From an uncultured Paracoccaceae bacterium (GTDB lineage Bacteria; Pseudomonadota; Alphaproteobacteria; Rhodobacterales; Rhodobacteraceae): a stretch of DNA of 64,000 nucleotides. The position numbers and the translations under genes are program-made. The stretch's first letter is position 1, and each line of letters starts with the position of its first letter. The stretch spans positions 884,993-948,992 of the forward strand of contig CANLQO010000002.1 of NCBI GenBank assembly GCA_947493335.1. The letters run 5' to 3'. This document shows, one piece after another, positions 26,492 to 34,684 of this stretch. The notes beneath the pieces were generated by a model. That model saw only the letters and a program-made list of their open reading frames with translations. It searched no databases and was not told where the DNA came from.

Positions 26492-26706
26492 GCTGAGATC
26501 TCCCTTTGCGCAAGGTGTAGCGGGTCGCGGAAGTCAGGTAAATGTCGCGCAAGTCGCTGTGCGACTGTGGCCGTCCGGTCGCAGTGAACGTGCTTCTGCC
26601 GCGTGAGAGGTAACGAATGCTTAACCGGTCGGCGCCAATCTGGGTAGAACACCACAACAGCGGGAGAAGCAGCCGCTGACGCCAAGAAGAAAAAGAAAGA
26701 CAACCG

Positions 26707-26775
26707 ATGCGTATTTTTGTCCTTTGCATGTTCGCCACTTACGTTGGAACCGCCGCGCTTGCGACGGGGCTGTAA
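26707..26775 (+). CDS. Micro-ORF 1: 22-residue hydrophobic peptide
   Basis: 22 residues, MRIFVLCMFATYVGTAALAT plus GL, nearly all hydrophobic and long enough for one membrane helix. The frame has no other start between the upstream stop (26677-26679) and this ATG. The ribosome site is only purine-rich (AAAGA). A hairpin CAGCGG/CCGCTG (26658-26678) lies upstream. It resembles micro-ORF 2 residue by residue, which argues for tandem duplication of a coding sequence rather than chance. The locus is a free-standing plus-strand unit between divergent cobO and a converging protease. A type I toxin-like or small membrane-subunit role is inference only. Confidence 0.55.
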   Translation: MRIFVLCMFATYVGTAALATGL

Positions 26776-26827
26776 CGGGGCCAGCAGGCCGACTATTCCC
26801 CTGACGCAGCGGCGCGGCGCGCCGTAG

Positions 26828-26854
26828 GACACGACCCAGACGAGTGGGAGTGTC
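26828..26854 (+). promoter_or_regulatory. Hairpin sequestering the ribosome site of micro-ORF 2
   Basis: GACAC-GA-CCCA, loop GACGAG, TGGG-A-GTGTC folds so that the GGGAG ribosome site (26846-26850) is within the 3' arm. The start codon is 4 bases after the stem. This suggests translational control. Confidence 0.5.
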
Positions 26855-26858
26855 AGTC

Positions 26859-26930
26859 ATGATGAAATACGCGGTTACGGTTCTGTTTCTAAGCTATCTC
26901 GGCGTCGCGGCCTTGGCGGCTGGCGTCTGA
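26859..26930 (+). CDS. Micro-ORF 2: 23-residue hydrophobic peptide, paralogue of micro-ORF 1
   Basis: 23 residues beginning MMKYAVTVLFLSYLGVAALA and ending AGV. Aligned with micro-ORF 1 it shares M-K/R, V, F, T/S-Y, G, AALA and G, with conservative changes elsewhere and the same length. A GGGAG ribosome site stands 8 bases before the ATG but is buried in a hairpin. A terminator-like inverted repeat follows the stop by 18 bases. Single-helix peptides of this size include type I toxins and small subunits of membrane complexes. Nothing in the sequence decides between these. Confidence 0.6.
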   Translation: MMKYAVTVLFLSYLGVAALAAGV

Positions 26931-26948
26931 GGATAGAGCATTTCGATC

Positions 26949-26972
26949 GGGCGCGCCGACACTGGCACGCCC
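26949..26972. terminator. Terminator-like inverted repeat after the micro-ORFs
   Basis: GGGCGCGCC and GGCACGCCC pair with one mismatch around GACACT. There is no strong T-run. It lies between micro-ORF 2 and the converging protease gene. Confidence 0.4.
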
Positions 26973-26982
26973 GCTTCCGATC

Positions 26983-27882
26983 TTAGACGACGGCGAAATC
27001 GTCCAAGGTATAAGATGCCGCGAGGTCGATACCGCTGGCCAGTTCGGCCCCCACGGTGTCGTCCACCGCATAGCCGAGGTCCTTGAGCGCATCGAGCGAC
27101 ATCTGGCTGACGTGATTGCCGAAAAGATTGAAGACCGTGGTCATCAGCTCGTCACCATAGACCTCTTCCGACCAATGCCCCAGCGAGCCTTCGGTTTCCA
27201 CCTGTGGGGCTGCCCCAGTGTTATCCAGCGCACCGCCGATGTAGCTGATCAGTGTTTCGCCATCCTTGGGGTTTTTCGTCGACAGATCAGGGATAAAGAC
27301 AGGATCAGAAAGCAGGTCACGAACGCCGGGCACCTCCCAAAGTGTGCCAAAGCCCATGACGTGCAGGATTTCATGCAATGCAAGATCATCAAGGGTGCCT
27401 TGGGTCAAAAGCGTGTTCAGGTCGTTGATGTCGATGATCAATTCACCACTGACCGGAAGGCCATCAGGGCTGACCCCATCCGATGAGCGCACCGCGGTGG
27501 GTCGACCCTGACCGATGGTGCCACCGAAGGTGTCGATGTCCGACAGCGAAACGTCGATGACCAGTTCGTCAATCCCTTCGTCTTCGGGCAGGCCTTCGCT
27601 GATCAGGCGCGACAGATAGTCGGCAGTGGCAGCAAAGGCATTCATCGCTTCAAGCGTCCATGCCTCGCCCAGAAAGTTGAGCTGTATGTTGAAATAATCG
27701 GTATCAGTCGTGTCGGCCGCGCCGCTGGTATATGTGCCGGTCACGGTGGTGTCGCCGGTGTTTCCGCCGGGTTTACCGCCACCGCCGGGACCACCGCCGC
27801 CACCTTTGCCGTTACCGCCGGCAGCGGCCCATTGAAATTCGTCGTCACCGCTGTTCGCGGCCCAAAAATCCGGTCTGGCCAT
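26983..27882 (-). CDS. Leishmanolysin-like (M8) zinc metallopeptidase, probably type I secreted
   Basis: 299 residues. The zinc motif LHEILHVMGFGTLW (HExxHxxGFG) is near residues 168-181. A third His candidate is in LGHWSEEVYG, and DELMTTV gives the Met-turn region, the leishmanolysin order. There is no Sec signal. The N-terminus is a Gly-rich linker after MARPDFWAANSGDDEF. The extreme C-terminus, YTLDDFAVV, resembles the acidic-plus-hydrophobic tail of PrtD-exported proteases, so export by the 11-14 kb system is plausible but inferred. RTX repeats are absent, which is unusual for such cargo. Good AAAGGGA ribosome site. Confidence 0.75.
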   Translation of the reverse strand: MARPDFWAANSGDDEFQWAAAGGNGKGGGGGPGGGGKPGGNTGDTTVTGTYTSGAADTTDTDYFNIQLNFLGEAWTLEAMNAFAATADYLSRLISEGLPEDEGIDELVIDVSLSDIDTFGGTIGQGRPTAVRSSDGVSPDGLPVSGELIIDINDLNTLLTQGTLDDLALHEILHVMGFGTLWEVPGVRDLLSDPVFIPDLSTKNPKDGETLISYIGGALDNTGAAPQVETEGSLGHWSEEVYGDELMTTVFNLFGNHVSQMSLDALKDLGYAVDDTVGAELASGIDLAASYTLDDFAVV

Positions 27883-28067
27883 ATGTCTGTCCCTTTGATG
27901 ACGGCACGCGGTCTTGGACGCGCCTTTGTGTTGCCCCTACGTCAACACCGGCCATGATTGTGGCGAAAGTGCGGCCACCGGACGCATTGGACCGGTATTG
28001 TCCGCGATTGCGGGACGGTCGGGGGCAAACGGGACAATTGTCTCGGCTGTGTCCCTCTAGATGACGA

Positions 28068-31000
28068 TCAGCTGTCGTCGATTAGACCTGCGATGCGTGC
28101 GCGGGCCGAGTTTGACTTGGGGGTCCACAGACCACGGTCGATTGCTTCGGACAGGCGTGCGGCGATATCGCGAAGCGCCGGGGCGTTCACGTCGGCGATA
28201 AACTCGCGTGTTGCGTCGTCCGCCAGATAAGCCTCTTCCACCAAATCAAAGTGATGGTTGCGCACGACCCCGGTCGTTGCGGCAAAGGCAAAAAGGTAGT
28301 CGACCGTTGCCGCCATTTCAAACGCGCCTTTGTAGCCGTGTCGCTTGACGCCATCGATCCACTTGGGGTTCACAACGCGAGACCGGACGACCCTGCCGAT
28401 TTCATCCTCCAATGTGCGGATGACAGGACGTTCCGGGCGGGAATGGTCGTTGTGATAGATAGGCCGATCCTGACCTTGCAGGGTCGCAACAGCCGCCGCG
28501 GCGCCGCCTTCGAACTGATAGTAATCGTCACTATCCAAAACGTCGTGTTCTCGATTGTCCTGATTCTGGACAATAGCTTCGGCTTGCCTGAGGCGTGTTT
28601 CAAACGCGTCACGGTCCTGCTGACCTTCTGCGCGGGCATTGTAGGCGTAAGAGCCCCATTGCAGGTAGGCCTCTGCCAGATCAGCCTTGGACGCCCAGAG
28701 CTGTTCGTCGATCATGGCCTGAAGCCCCGCGCCATAAGCTCCGGGTTTCGAGCCGAAGACGCGTGATTGGCCTTCGCCCTTTGCGACCTGCGCCGCGGCC
28801 GGGTTCAGGTCGGCGGGTTCATCAAGGGATTGAACCTTGCGGGCTGCACTGTCGACCAGCGCGATAAGTTGGGGAAAGGCGTCGCGAAAGAAACCGGAGA
28901 TGCGCAAGGTCACATCGACACGCGGGCGACCAAGGGCCGAGACCGGGATCACCTCAAATCCGGTCACGCGACGGTTTGCGGAATCCCACGTCGGCTTGCA
29001 TCCCATCAGGGCCAGCGCCTGCGCGATATCATCGCCACCTGTGCGCATATTTGCGGTGCCCCAAGCGGTCAGCAACAGGCTGCGCGGCCAATCCCCATGG
29101 TCCTGAAGATGCTTTTCAATCAAAAGGTTGGCAGATTTCCATCCCAATGCCCAAGCCGTTGGCGTTGGTACCGCGCGGCTATCGACAGAGTAAAAGTTCT
29201 TGCCTGTGGGCAGGGTGTCCAATCGGCCCCGGGTGGGTGCGCCAGAGGGGCCGGGCGGGATCGCGCGGCCATCAAGCGCGGCCAGCAGGTTTGCGCCCTC
29301 ATTCAGACCGCATCGGGCGATCGTCGGAACGATGTCGGATTTGATCGTGTCCAGAACGGCAGCGCTTTTTGGTCCCGGAGGGGCCGCGGCGCCGGTTACG
29401 AGGCGTTGCGAGAGATCTTCAAGCCTTTCGATCGTGTCGCCATTGGTGCGCCATATGCCCCCGATCAGCGTGTCGGGTTTTTCGGGTGCAGGGGCAGCCA
29501 TGTCACAATCCAAAGGATCAATCGTCAGTACAAGGTCGACGGCCAATGCCCTCAGCAGTGACGCATTGGCGCCCTTGCCATCACCACGTGGAATCCTTGC
29601 CAATGCAATAGCAAGGTCGGTTTCCTGTTGCCCCGATGGTGACTGGCCAAAGATGTGCAGCCCGTCCCGGATCTGCGCTTCTTTCAACTCGCAAAGATAA
29701 GCGTCAAGCTTGGCTAAATCCGTGTCTTGTTCCCCGGTAAATCCAGCATCCTTCGAAAGACCTGTTACATCCGAAAGGGATAGGATTTCGCGACGCAAAT
29801 GATCGATCCGGCGCGGATCAACGCCGGCGGCTTCGTAATATTCATCGACCAGCGCTTCAAGGTCGCGCAATGGCCCATAAGTCTCGGCTCTGGTCAGAGG
29901 TGGGGTCAGGTGATCCACGATCACGCCCGCAGCCCGCCGTTTGGCCTGCGTACCCTCGCCGGGATCGTTCACGATGAATGGGTAGACATGGGGTGTCGGC
30001 CCAAGGGTGATTTCCGGCCAGCTTGTCGCATCCAGCGCCAAGGCCTTTCCGGGCAACCATTCCAGGTTGCCGTGTTTGCCCACGTGCACAATGGCGTCAG
30101 CGCCCCAATGGTGCCGCAGCCAGTGATAAAAGGCGAGGTAGTTGTGCGGTGGGACAAGATCGGGGGAGTGATATGTTTCAGTCGGGTCAATGTTGTAGCC
30201 GCGTGCCGGTTGCAATCCAACGACCACATTGCCAAAGCGATGAAGCGAGAGCTTGAAGCCGAAATCCTTCGCGTCATCCCGCGCTGCGACATTGCTGGTT
30301 TCTGAGTCAGACCAGATAAAAGGGTCCTGCTCTGGCTTGCCCCAGTGTGTGCTCATTTGCTCTTTTGCGGACCAAGGCAGACTTTCAAAGTGTTCTTTGT
30401 AGATTTTGAGCGGCAGAAGTTCGCCGCCTGCCTTCTCGGCGCGGTCGGTAAGCCAGTTGGTGGGCCCCGACATAAGTTGGGCCATCAGGGCAGCAGCATC
30501 GGCTGGCGCATCGGTTTCATAACCCGCCTTTGCCAGCAGATTCATAACGTGGACTGTGGCGGCTGGCGTGTCGAGACCAACACCATTGGCGAGCCGCCCG
30601 TCCTTGTTGGGGTAGTTGGCAAGGATGAGTGCGATCTTGCGATCCTTGGGCGCTTTACGCCGCAGGCTGGACCAGTTTGCCGCCAGCTGCGTCACGAAAT
30701 CAATCCGGTCACCGACACCTTGGTAAGTGGCGATGGGGCATTCGGTGGCCTCATCAAAGAAAGCCTCTGATTTGAAGGAAACGGCGCGAGACAAGATGCG
30801 GCCGTCAACTTCAGGCAGTGCGACGTTCATCGCGATGTCACGGGCCGACAGGCCTTGTGGGTTGTCGCGCCACGCGGTTTCGGTCGAACCAGAAAGGATG
30901 ACCTGAAAAACCGGTGCGTCATTCGCCAAGAGCGGGTTGTCGGGGCTGTCATCGCCATCGTGCGGTGAGCCAACCGCAAAAGCGGTGCAGTTAAGGATAA

Positions 31001-31778
31001 CCTCTGGCGGTGCAGAATCGAATAGATGGCCAAGGGTGGCCGAAGAAACCGGATCTTTCAGCGAAGCTACAAAGACAGGCAAGGGGTTAAGACCCGCACG
31101 CAGAAGCGATTTGGTGAGGCGGTTGATCGGGTTCAGACCACCACCTTGAACAAGCGCTCGATAAAAGATGATCGGAACAACCGGTGCGCCCGCGGTCCAG
31201 TTCTGCTGAGCAGTTGCAAGGTCAGACAGCCCCGCCCCAGGCCAATAGACACCAGCCCTTAGCAGCGGGCTGGCTGTTGACGGTTTATCGCTACCGTTAA
31301 CTAATGCGCTACAATATTCCAGAAATAGCGTGGCATTTTGAGGGCCACCTTCAACCATATAAGCCCAAAGCGCATCATAATCGGCGTCTGATACCGCAGA
31401 AAGGCTGCGCAAATCCGGATCGGGTTTGTCATCTCCGGGCAGCAGGGCAAAGGGGACACCCGCAGCGCGAAGGCGCGCAGCGTATTGGGTGACGCCATAG
31501 TTCCAATAGCCCTGCCCGCCAAGAACACGGGCGACGACAAGACGGGATTTGGTGCAGCAATCATCCAAATGCAGGTCGACCGACATCGGATGTTGAAGGT
31601 GCATCATATTGGCAAGCCGCAATGTCGGCGGTGCGTCCATGGACGCGCGCGCTTCTGCCAATGCTGCCAATTCGGTATCGGCGGCAGAGATGAACACGAC
31701 GTCGGCGGGCGTTTGGCCCAGATCAACGGGTTCTTTGCCATCATCAATCTGGCCTGGGGTCGCGGCGAGAAGGTGCAT
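28068..31778 (-). CDS. cobN: Cobaltochelatase subunit CobN
   Basis: 1236 residues, normal for CobN (about 1250). Large catalytic subunit of the ATP-dependent CobNST complex that inserts cobalt into hydrogenobyrinic acid a,c-diamide. Family blocks visible include GGQGYWNYGVTQYAARLRA near the N-terminus, VPIIFYRALVQGGGLNP, VHVGKHGNLEWLPGKALAL and NPKWIDGVKRHGYKGAFEMA near the C-terminus. Magnesium chelatase BchH is the homologous alternative, but length and the cobW/hupE neighbours favour CobN. CobS and CobT are elsewhere. Last gene of the riboswitch-led hupE-cobW-GNAT-cobN operon, 67 bases after the GNAT gene. Confidence 0.95.
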   Translation of the reverse strand: MHLLAATPGQIDDGKEPVDLGQTPADVVFISAADTELAALAEARASMDAPPTLRLANMMHLQHPMSVDLHLDDCCTKSRLVVARVLGGQGYWNYGVTQYAARLRAAGVPFALLPGDDKPDPDLRSLSAVSDADYDALWAYMVEGGPQNATLFLEYCSALVNGSDKPSTASPLLRAGVYWPGAGLSDLATAQQNWTAGAPVVPIIFYRALVQGGGLNPINRLTKSLLRAGLNPLPVFVASLKDPVSSATLGHLFDSAPPEVILNCTAFAVGSPHDGDDSPDNPLLANDAPVFQVILSGSTETAWRDNPQGLSARDIAMNVALPEVDGRILSRAVSFKSEAFFDEATECPIATYQGVGDRIDFVTQLAANWSSLRRKAPKDRKIALILANYPNKDGRLANGVGLDTPAATVHVMNLLAKAGYETDAPADAAALMAQLMSGPTNWLTDRAEKAGGELLPLKIYKEHFESLPWSAKEQMSTHWGKPEQDPFIWSDSETSNVAARDDAKDFGFKLSLHRFGNVVVGLQPARGYNIDPTETYHSPDLVPPHNYLAFYHWLRHHWGADAIVHVGKHGNLEWLPGKALALDATSWPEITLGPTPHVYPFIVNDPGEGTQAKRRAAGVIVDHLTPPLTRAETYGPLRDLEALVDEYYEAAGVDPRRIDHLRREILSLSDVTGLSKDAGFTGEQDTDLAKLDAYLCELKEAQIRDGLHIFGQSPSGQQETDLAIALARIPRGDGKGANASLLRALAVDLVLTIDPLDCDMAAPAPEKPDTLIGGIWRTNGDTIERLEDLSQRLVTGAAAPPGPKSAAVLDTIKSDIVPTIARCGLNEGANLLAALDGRAIPPGPSGAPTRGRLDTLPTGKNFYSVDSRAVPTPTAWALGWKSANLLIEKHLQDHGDWPRSLLLTAWGTANMRTGGDDIAQALALMGCKPTWDSANRRVTGFEVIPVSALGRPRVDVTLRISGFFRDAFPQLIALVDSAARKVQSLDEPADLNPAAAQVAKGEGQSRVFGSKPGAYGAGLQAMIDEQLWASKADLAEAYLQWGSYAYNARAEGQQDRDAFETRLRQAEAIVQNQDNREHDVLDSDDYYQFEGGAAAAVATLQGQDRPIYHNDHSRPERPVIRTLEDEIGRVVRSRVVNPKWIDGVKRHGYKGAFEMAATVDYLFAFAATTGVVRNHHFDLVEEAYLADDATREFIADVNAPALRDIAARLSEAIDRGLWTPKSNSARARIAGLIDDS

Positions 31779-31845
31779 CAGTGCTGCACCGTGATTGACG
31801 GGTCGCTCACGACACGCCCACGTCGAACAACGGAGCGATGGAACG

Positions 31846-32298
31846 TCATGTCAGTGGCTTTTCCATGAAGACAGAAGAATTGGCTTCGGCGTAATCGCCA
31901 AACGGGCCACAATCGACGAATCCGTGTCGGCGGTAAAGTTTGTGGGCGGCATACAGGACATTGCCCGTCTCGAGTTTCAAGACTGGCAAGCCGTTCGCGC
32001 GCGCCTCGTCCTCGATCTGCCGCATCAAGGCATCAGCCACCCCGCGACCGCGTGCCGCTTCGGACACGAACATGGATTTGACTTCGCCGTAGCCGTCCTT
32101 CAGCGCCAGCGCGCCGGTGCCAAAGATCGTCTCGCCCTCGCGCGCGACAAAGAACCTGATGTGGTCGGCGACAAGATCGTTGATGTCGAGGTAAAAGTTA
32201 TCCTCGGGCGGAAAAAGGCTCTCCATCAGGGCGTGGCTCGCTTGAAGAAGGGCGGTGGCCTGAGGGTGGTGCGGATTGCCGGGTTCGACGATGATCAT
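31846..32298 (-). CDS. GNAT family N-acetyltransferase inside the cobalamin operon
   Basis: 150 residues. The acetyl-CoA site is VKSMFVSEAARGRGVADALM (V..xxRGRGVA), and the C-terminal half has LYRRHGFVDCGPFGDY, typical of GNAT enzymes acting on small amines or amino acids. The start overlaps the cobW stop (ATGA at 32295-32298). It is thus translated with CobW and CobN under the B12 riboswitch, although no acetylation step is known in cobalamin synthesis. It may be a passenger or may act on a corrinoid-related amine, and this is unresolved. Confidence 0.82.
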   Translation of the reverse strand: MIIVEPGNPHHPQATALLQASHALMESLFPPEDNFYLDINDLVADHIRFFVAREGETIFGTGALALKDGYGEVKSMFVSEAARGRGVADALMRQIEDEARANGLPVLKLETGNVLYAAHKLYRRHGFVDCGPFGDYAEANSSVFMEKPLT

Positions 32299-33362
32299 GC
32301 CGAAAGGGCGGCAGTGATGGCCGCCTGATCCAGGCCGGCCTCTCCGATCACCACAAGCCGGGCCTCACGCGGGCCAGTCAGCGGGCCATCAAAGTAGGTG
32401 TCAACACGGGGACCGACAGCCTGCAGGGTCAGACGCATGGGTTTGCCCGCAACAGCCGCAAAGCCCTTCAGCCGCAGGATATTATGCGCGCGGATCACGT
32501 CGGCCACTTGTTCTGCAAAGGCGTTTGCGTCGTTGATTTCCGGGCGCGTAACGACAAAGCTTTCGAACTCATCATGACCATGCGCGTGTTCGTGGTCATG
32601 ATGGTGCTCGTCGTCATGGTCATCATCGTGGTGATGATGGTGGTGCACCTCGTGCCGCGCCTCAAGATCAGCCTCTGCCCCGATCCCCTGACCCAAAAGC
32701 ACGTCAACGGGCAAGGCGCCCATAGATGCGCGAACAACCTGGACGCCAGCGCGACTGTCGCTCTTGAGCTTGCCAGACAATGTCTCGGCTTCCGTATCTG
32801 TCAGCAGGTCGGTCTTGTTGACGACAATCATATCGGCGCAGGCGATTTGGTCTTCGAAAAGTTCCGACAACGGTGTTTCGTGATCAAGGTTGTCATCTGC
32901 GGCCCGCTGGGCGTCGATGGCGGCAAGGTTGTGTGCGAACTGCCCGTCATTCACGGCCTTTCCGTCGACCACGGTAACGACACCATCCACAGTGACCTTG
33001 GTGGATATGCCGGGCCAGTTGAAAGCCCGCACCAAAGGCTGTGGCAGGGCCAGACCAGAGGTCTCAATCACGATGTGATCGGGTGCGTCCTCGCGCGCCA
33101 GCAGCTTTTCCATGGTGGGGATGAAGTCATCGGCCACCGTGCAACAAATGCAGCCGTTGGACAGCTCAACGACATCCTCCTCACGGCAGGTTTCATCGCC
33201 ACAGCCCTTCAGGATATCGCCATCAACGCCAAGATCGCCGAACTCGTTGATGATCAGCGCAATCCGACGTCCTTCAGCGTTTTGCAGCATATGGCGGATC
33301 AGCGTGGTTTTGCCTGCGCCCAGGAAACCGGTGACGACGGTGGCGGGGATTTTGGCGGGCAT
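32295..33362 (-). CDS. cobW: CobW family GTP-binding metallochaperone
   Basis: 355 residues. G3E-family GTPase with P-loop GFLGAGKTTL, the CxCC metal site in SNGCICCTV and NKTD. A His/Asp-rich stretch (about residues 240-265) with runs of six and three histidines precedes the C-terminal CobW domain. CobW is thought to deliver cobalt to CobNST. The position between hupE and cobN, under a B12 riboswitch, agrees with this. Zinc chaperones of the COG0523 family are the alternative, made unlikely by context. Confidence 0.94.
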   Translation of the reverse strand: MPAKIPATVVTGFLGAGKTTLIRHMLQNAEGRRIALIINEFGDLGVDGDILKGCGDETCREEDVVELSNGCICCTVADDFIPTMEKLLAREDAPDHIVIETSGLALPQPLVRAFNWPGISTKVTVDGVVTVVDGKAVNDGQFAHNLAAIDAQRAADDNLDHETPLSELFEDQIACADMIVVNKTDLLTDTEAETLSGKLKSDSRAGVQVVRASMGALPVDVLLGQGIGAEADLEARHEVHHHHHHDDDHDDEHHHDHEHAHGHDEFESFVVTRPEINDANAFAEQVADVIRAHNILRLKGFAAVAGKPMRLTLQAVGPRVDTYFDGPLTGPREARLVVIGEAGLDQAAITAALSA

Positions 33363-33390
33363 GATACAGTCCTAGACAGCATGGGAATGG

Positions 33391-33417
33391 AAAAGGGAGG
33401 CCGCGCGGCCCCCCTTT
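33391..33417 (-). terminator. Hairpin between hupE and cobW, possible attenuator
   Basis: On the minus strand AAAGGG..GCGGCC pairs with GGCCGC-T-CCCTTT and runs into TTTT. It sits in the 75-base gap between hupE and cobW and could reduce transcription into cobW and cobN, giving more HupE than the downstream proteins. Confidence 0.5.
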
Positions 33418-33437
33418 GAACGTGATCTACGTCTTGT

Positions 33438-34085
33438 TCAGGCGCCTGCGATAGCGGCGACGAGCGGGCCTTCGACGATCTCAAGCGCAAGGAAGACACC
33501 GACACCGGCGACCATGGCACCAGCCAAGCGAGCATTAATTGCCCCGGCGTCAGTCGCGCCCAGTTTGCGCACGGCCCAACCCGCAAATACCGCCATCGCG
33601 TATTGCAGCGCAGCAAGGCCAATGAAGTAGCCCATGAGCACTGCACCGCCGATACCGCCCTCTTGTCCGGCGATGGAACCGCCGAAGGCAGAGCCATGGA
33701 ACAGGCCAAAGGTCGCGAAAAGCGCAATGGCTGTGCCTGCGCCCAAGGCGCGACCAGAAAGAACCAGACCGCCAACAACCAACAGGGATAAGACGATCAC
33801 GGTTTCAGCCAGCGGCATGGCAATGCCTGCATACATCAAGCCGCAGCCAGCAAGCATGGCCGCGATATAGGCTGCCGGGCCGGTCAGGCGCGCAGATGTG
33901 AACGTGGCCGCGATGCCCATCGCCAGCACAAAGAACAGGTGGTCAAAGCCCAAAAGCGGGTGACCCACACCGGACATCAGCCCGTGCGCAAACGTCTCCA
34001 TCGGCATGCCGTTCAATGGGTGGTGGGCAAGCGCAGGCGTGGCGGCAAGGCTTAGGCCAGCGGCGGCGGTAAGAATTTTTTTCAT
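33438..34085 (-). CDS. hupE: HupE/UreJ family cobalt (nickel) transporter
   Basis: 215 residues. The signal peptide ends at AHHPLNG, and the family motif HPLLGFDHLFFVLAMG follows, then about six membrane helices rich in Gly and Ala. HupE/UreJ proteins are secondary Ni/Co transporters, and those under B12 riboswitches next to cobW/cobN are predicted to carry cobalt. It is the first gene of the operon. The AAAGGGG ribosome site can pair with CCCCTTT just upstream (34092-34114), so translation may be blocked in the ligand-bound state. Confidence 0.88.
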   Translation of the reverse strand: MKKILTAAAGLSLAATPALAHHPLNGMPMETFAHGLMSGVGHPLLGFDHLFFVLAMGIAATFTSARLTGPAAYIAAMLAGCGLMYAGIAMPLAETVIVLSLLVVGGLVLSGRALGAGTAIALFATFGLFHGSAFGGSIAGQEGGIGGAVLMGYFIGLAALQYAMAVFAGWAVRKLGATDAGAINARLAGAMVAGVGVFLALEIVEGPLVAAIAGA

Positions 34086-34202
34086 GTCTGTCCCCTTTGG
34101 ATCGCAAAAAGGGGGGATTTCATGGAGTGCCAGGTTCCTTCGACCTGATCAGACCCCCACGGAACACCCCGTCCGTTGTTTCAAGTCCGTCCCCGCGGAC
34201 GG

Positions 34203-34400
34203 GGCCGTGCATGGCTGGTCTCCTGGCTGGCGGGTCAACATGCCTTGTGGCCTTCCCGGTTTCCCAGTGGCGTCGTCACAAGGCACTCACCGCTTACAGT
34301 CGCGGGGGCGGCTGCGGTTAAGGGTCTCCCGTCATAAGGATCGGCCCCGTCGCATTCCCATTTCATCCCCCAAGGCTTCGCCTTTGGTGGGGGAACCGTG
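34203..34400 (-). promoter_or_regulatory. Cobalamin riboswitch upstream of hupE-cobW-GNAT-cobN
   Basis: On the minus strand all conserved blocks occur in order: AATGGGAA, CCCCGCGACTGTAAGCGG, GCCACTGGGAAACCGGGAAG, ATGTTGACCCGCC and the B12 box AGCCAGGAGACCAGCC (34228-34213). Between aptamer and hupE, CCCCGTCCG can pair with the downstream CGGACGGGG or form a local CCGTCC/GGACGG hairpin, which are mutually exclusive. A further CCCCTTT/AAAGGGG hairpin covers the hupE ribosome site. Adenosylcobalamin should therefore repress cobalt uptake and insertion. Confidence 0.92.
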
Positions 34401-34473
34401 CGCAATATGTGTGCGCCTTTGTCGCATCGCGCGTCAAGAGCGAAAGCGACGCGGTCTCGCGAGAGGCCGACGT

Positions 34474-34528
34474 GCGCCGCTGTTTGCAGCCCCCCGGGGC
34501 CGCAAAGGCGCCCCGCCCGCCGTCCCGG
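34474..34528 (+). repeat. Dispersed intergenic repeat B, copy 1
   Basis: GCGCCGCTG, then a hairpin TTTGC-GCCCC/GGGGC-GCAAA, then GGCGCCCCGCCCGCCGTCCCGG. The flanks match copies at 38985-39038 and 50173-50220 while the hairpin arms differ but still pair. Lies between the riboswitch and smc. Confidence 0.7.
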
Positions 34529-34684
34529 ATGCCAGCCCCGTGCGAATATCAGGTCGGAAGGCGCGAAGATTCGCAATATCTTGTGGATAAGTGGCGGGAT
34601 CGGGCCACATACGGGGGTTCCGCGTTGACTTGAGACGGCGTGCGGGGCCATGTTTTGGGTCCATGTGGGAATCGGAGTGGCATT

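Noticed and set aside
32580..32680. Low-complexity ATG/GTG-rich repeat that looks like a microsatellite
   Set aside because: It is the codon run for the His/Asp-rich segment of CobW, not an independent repeat.
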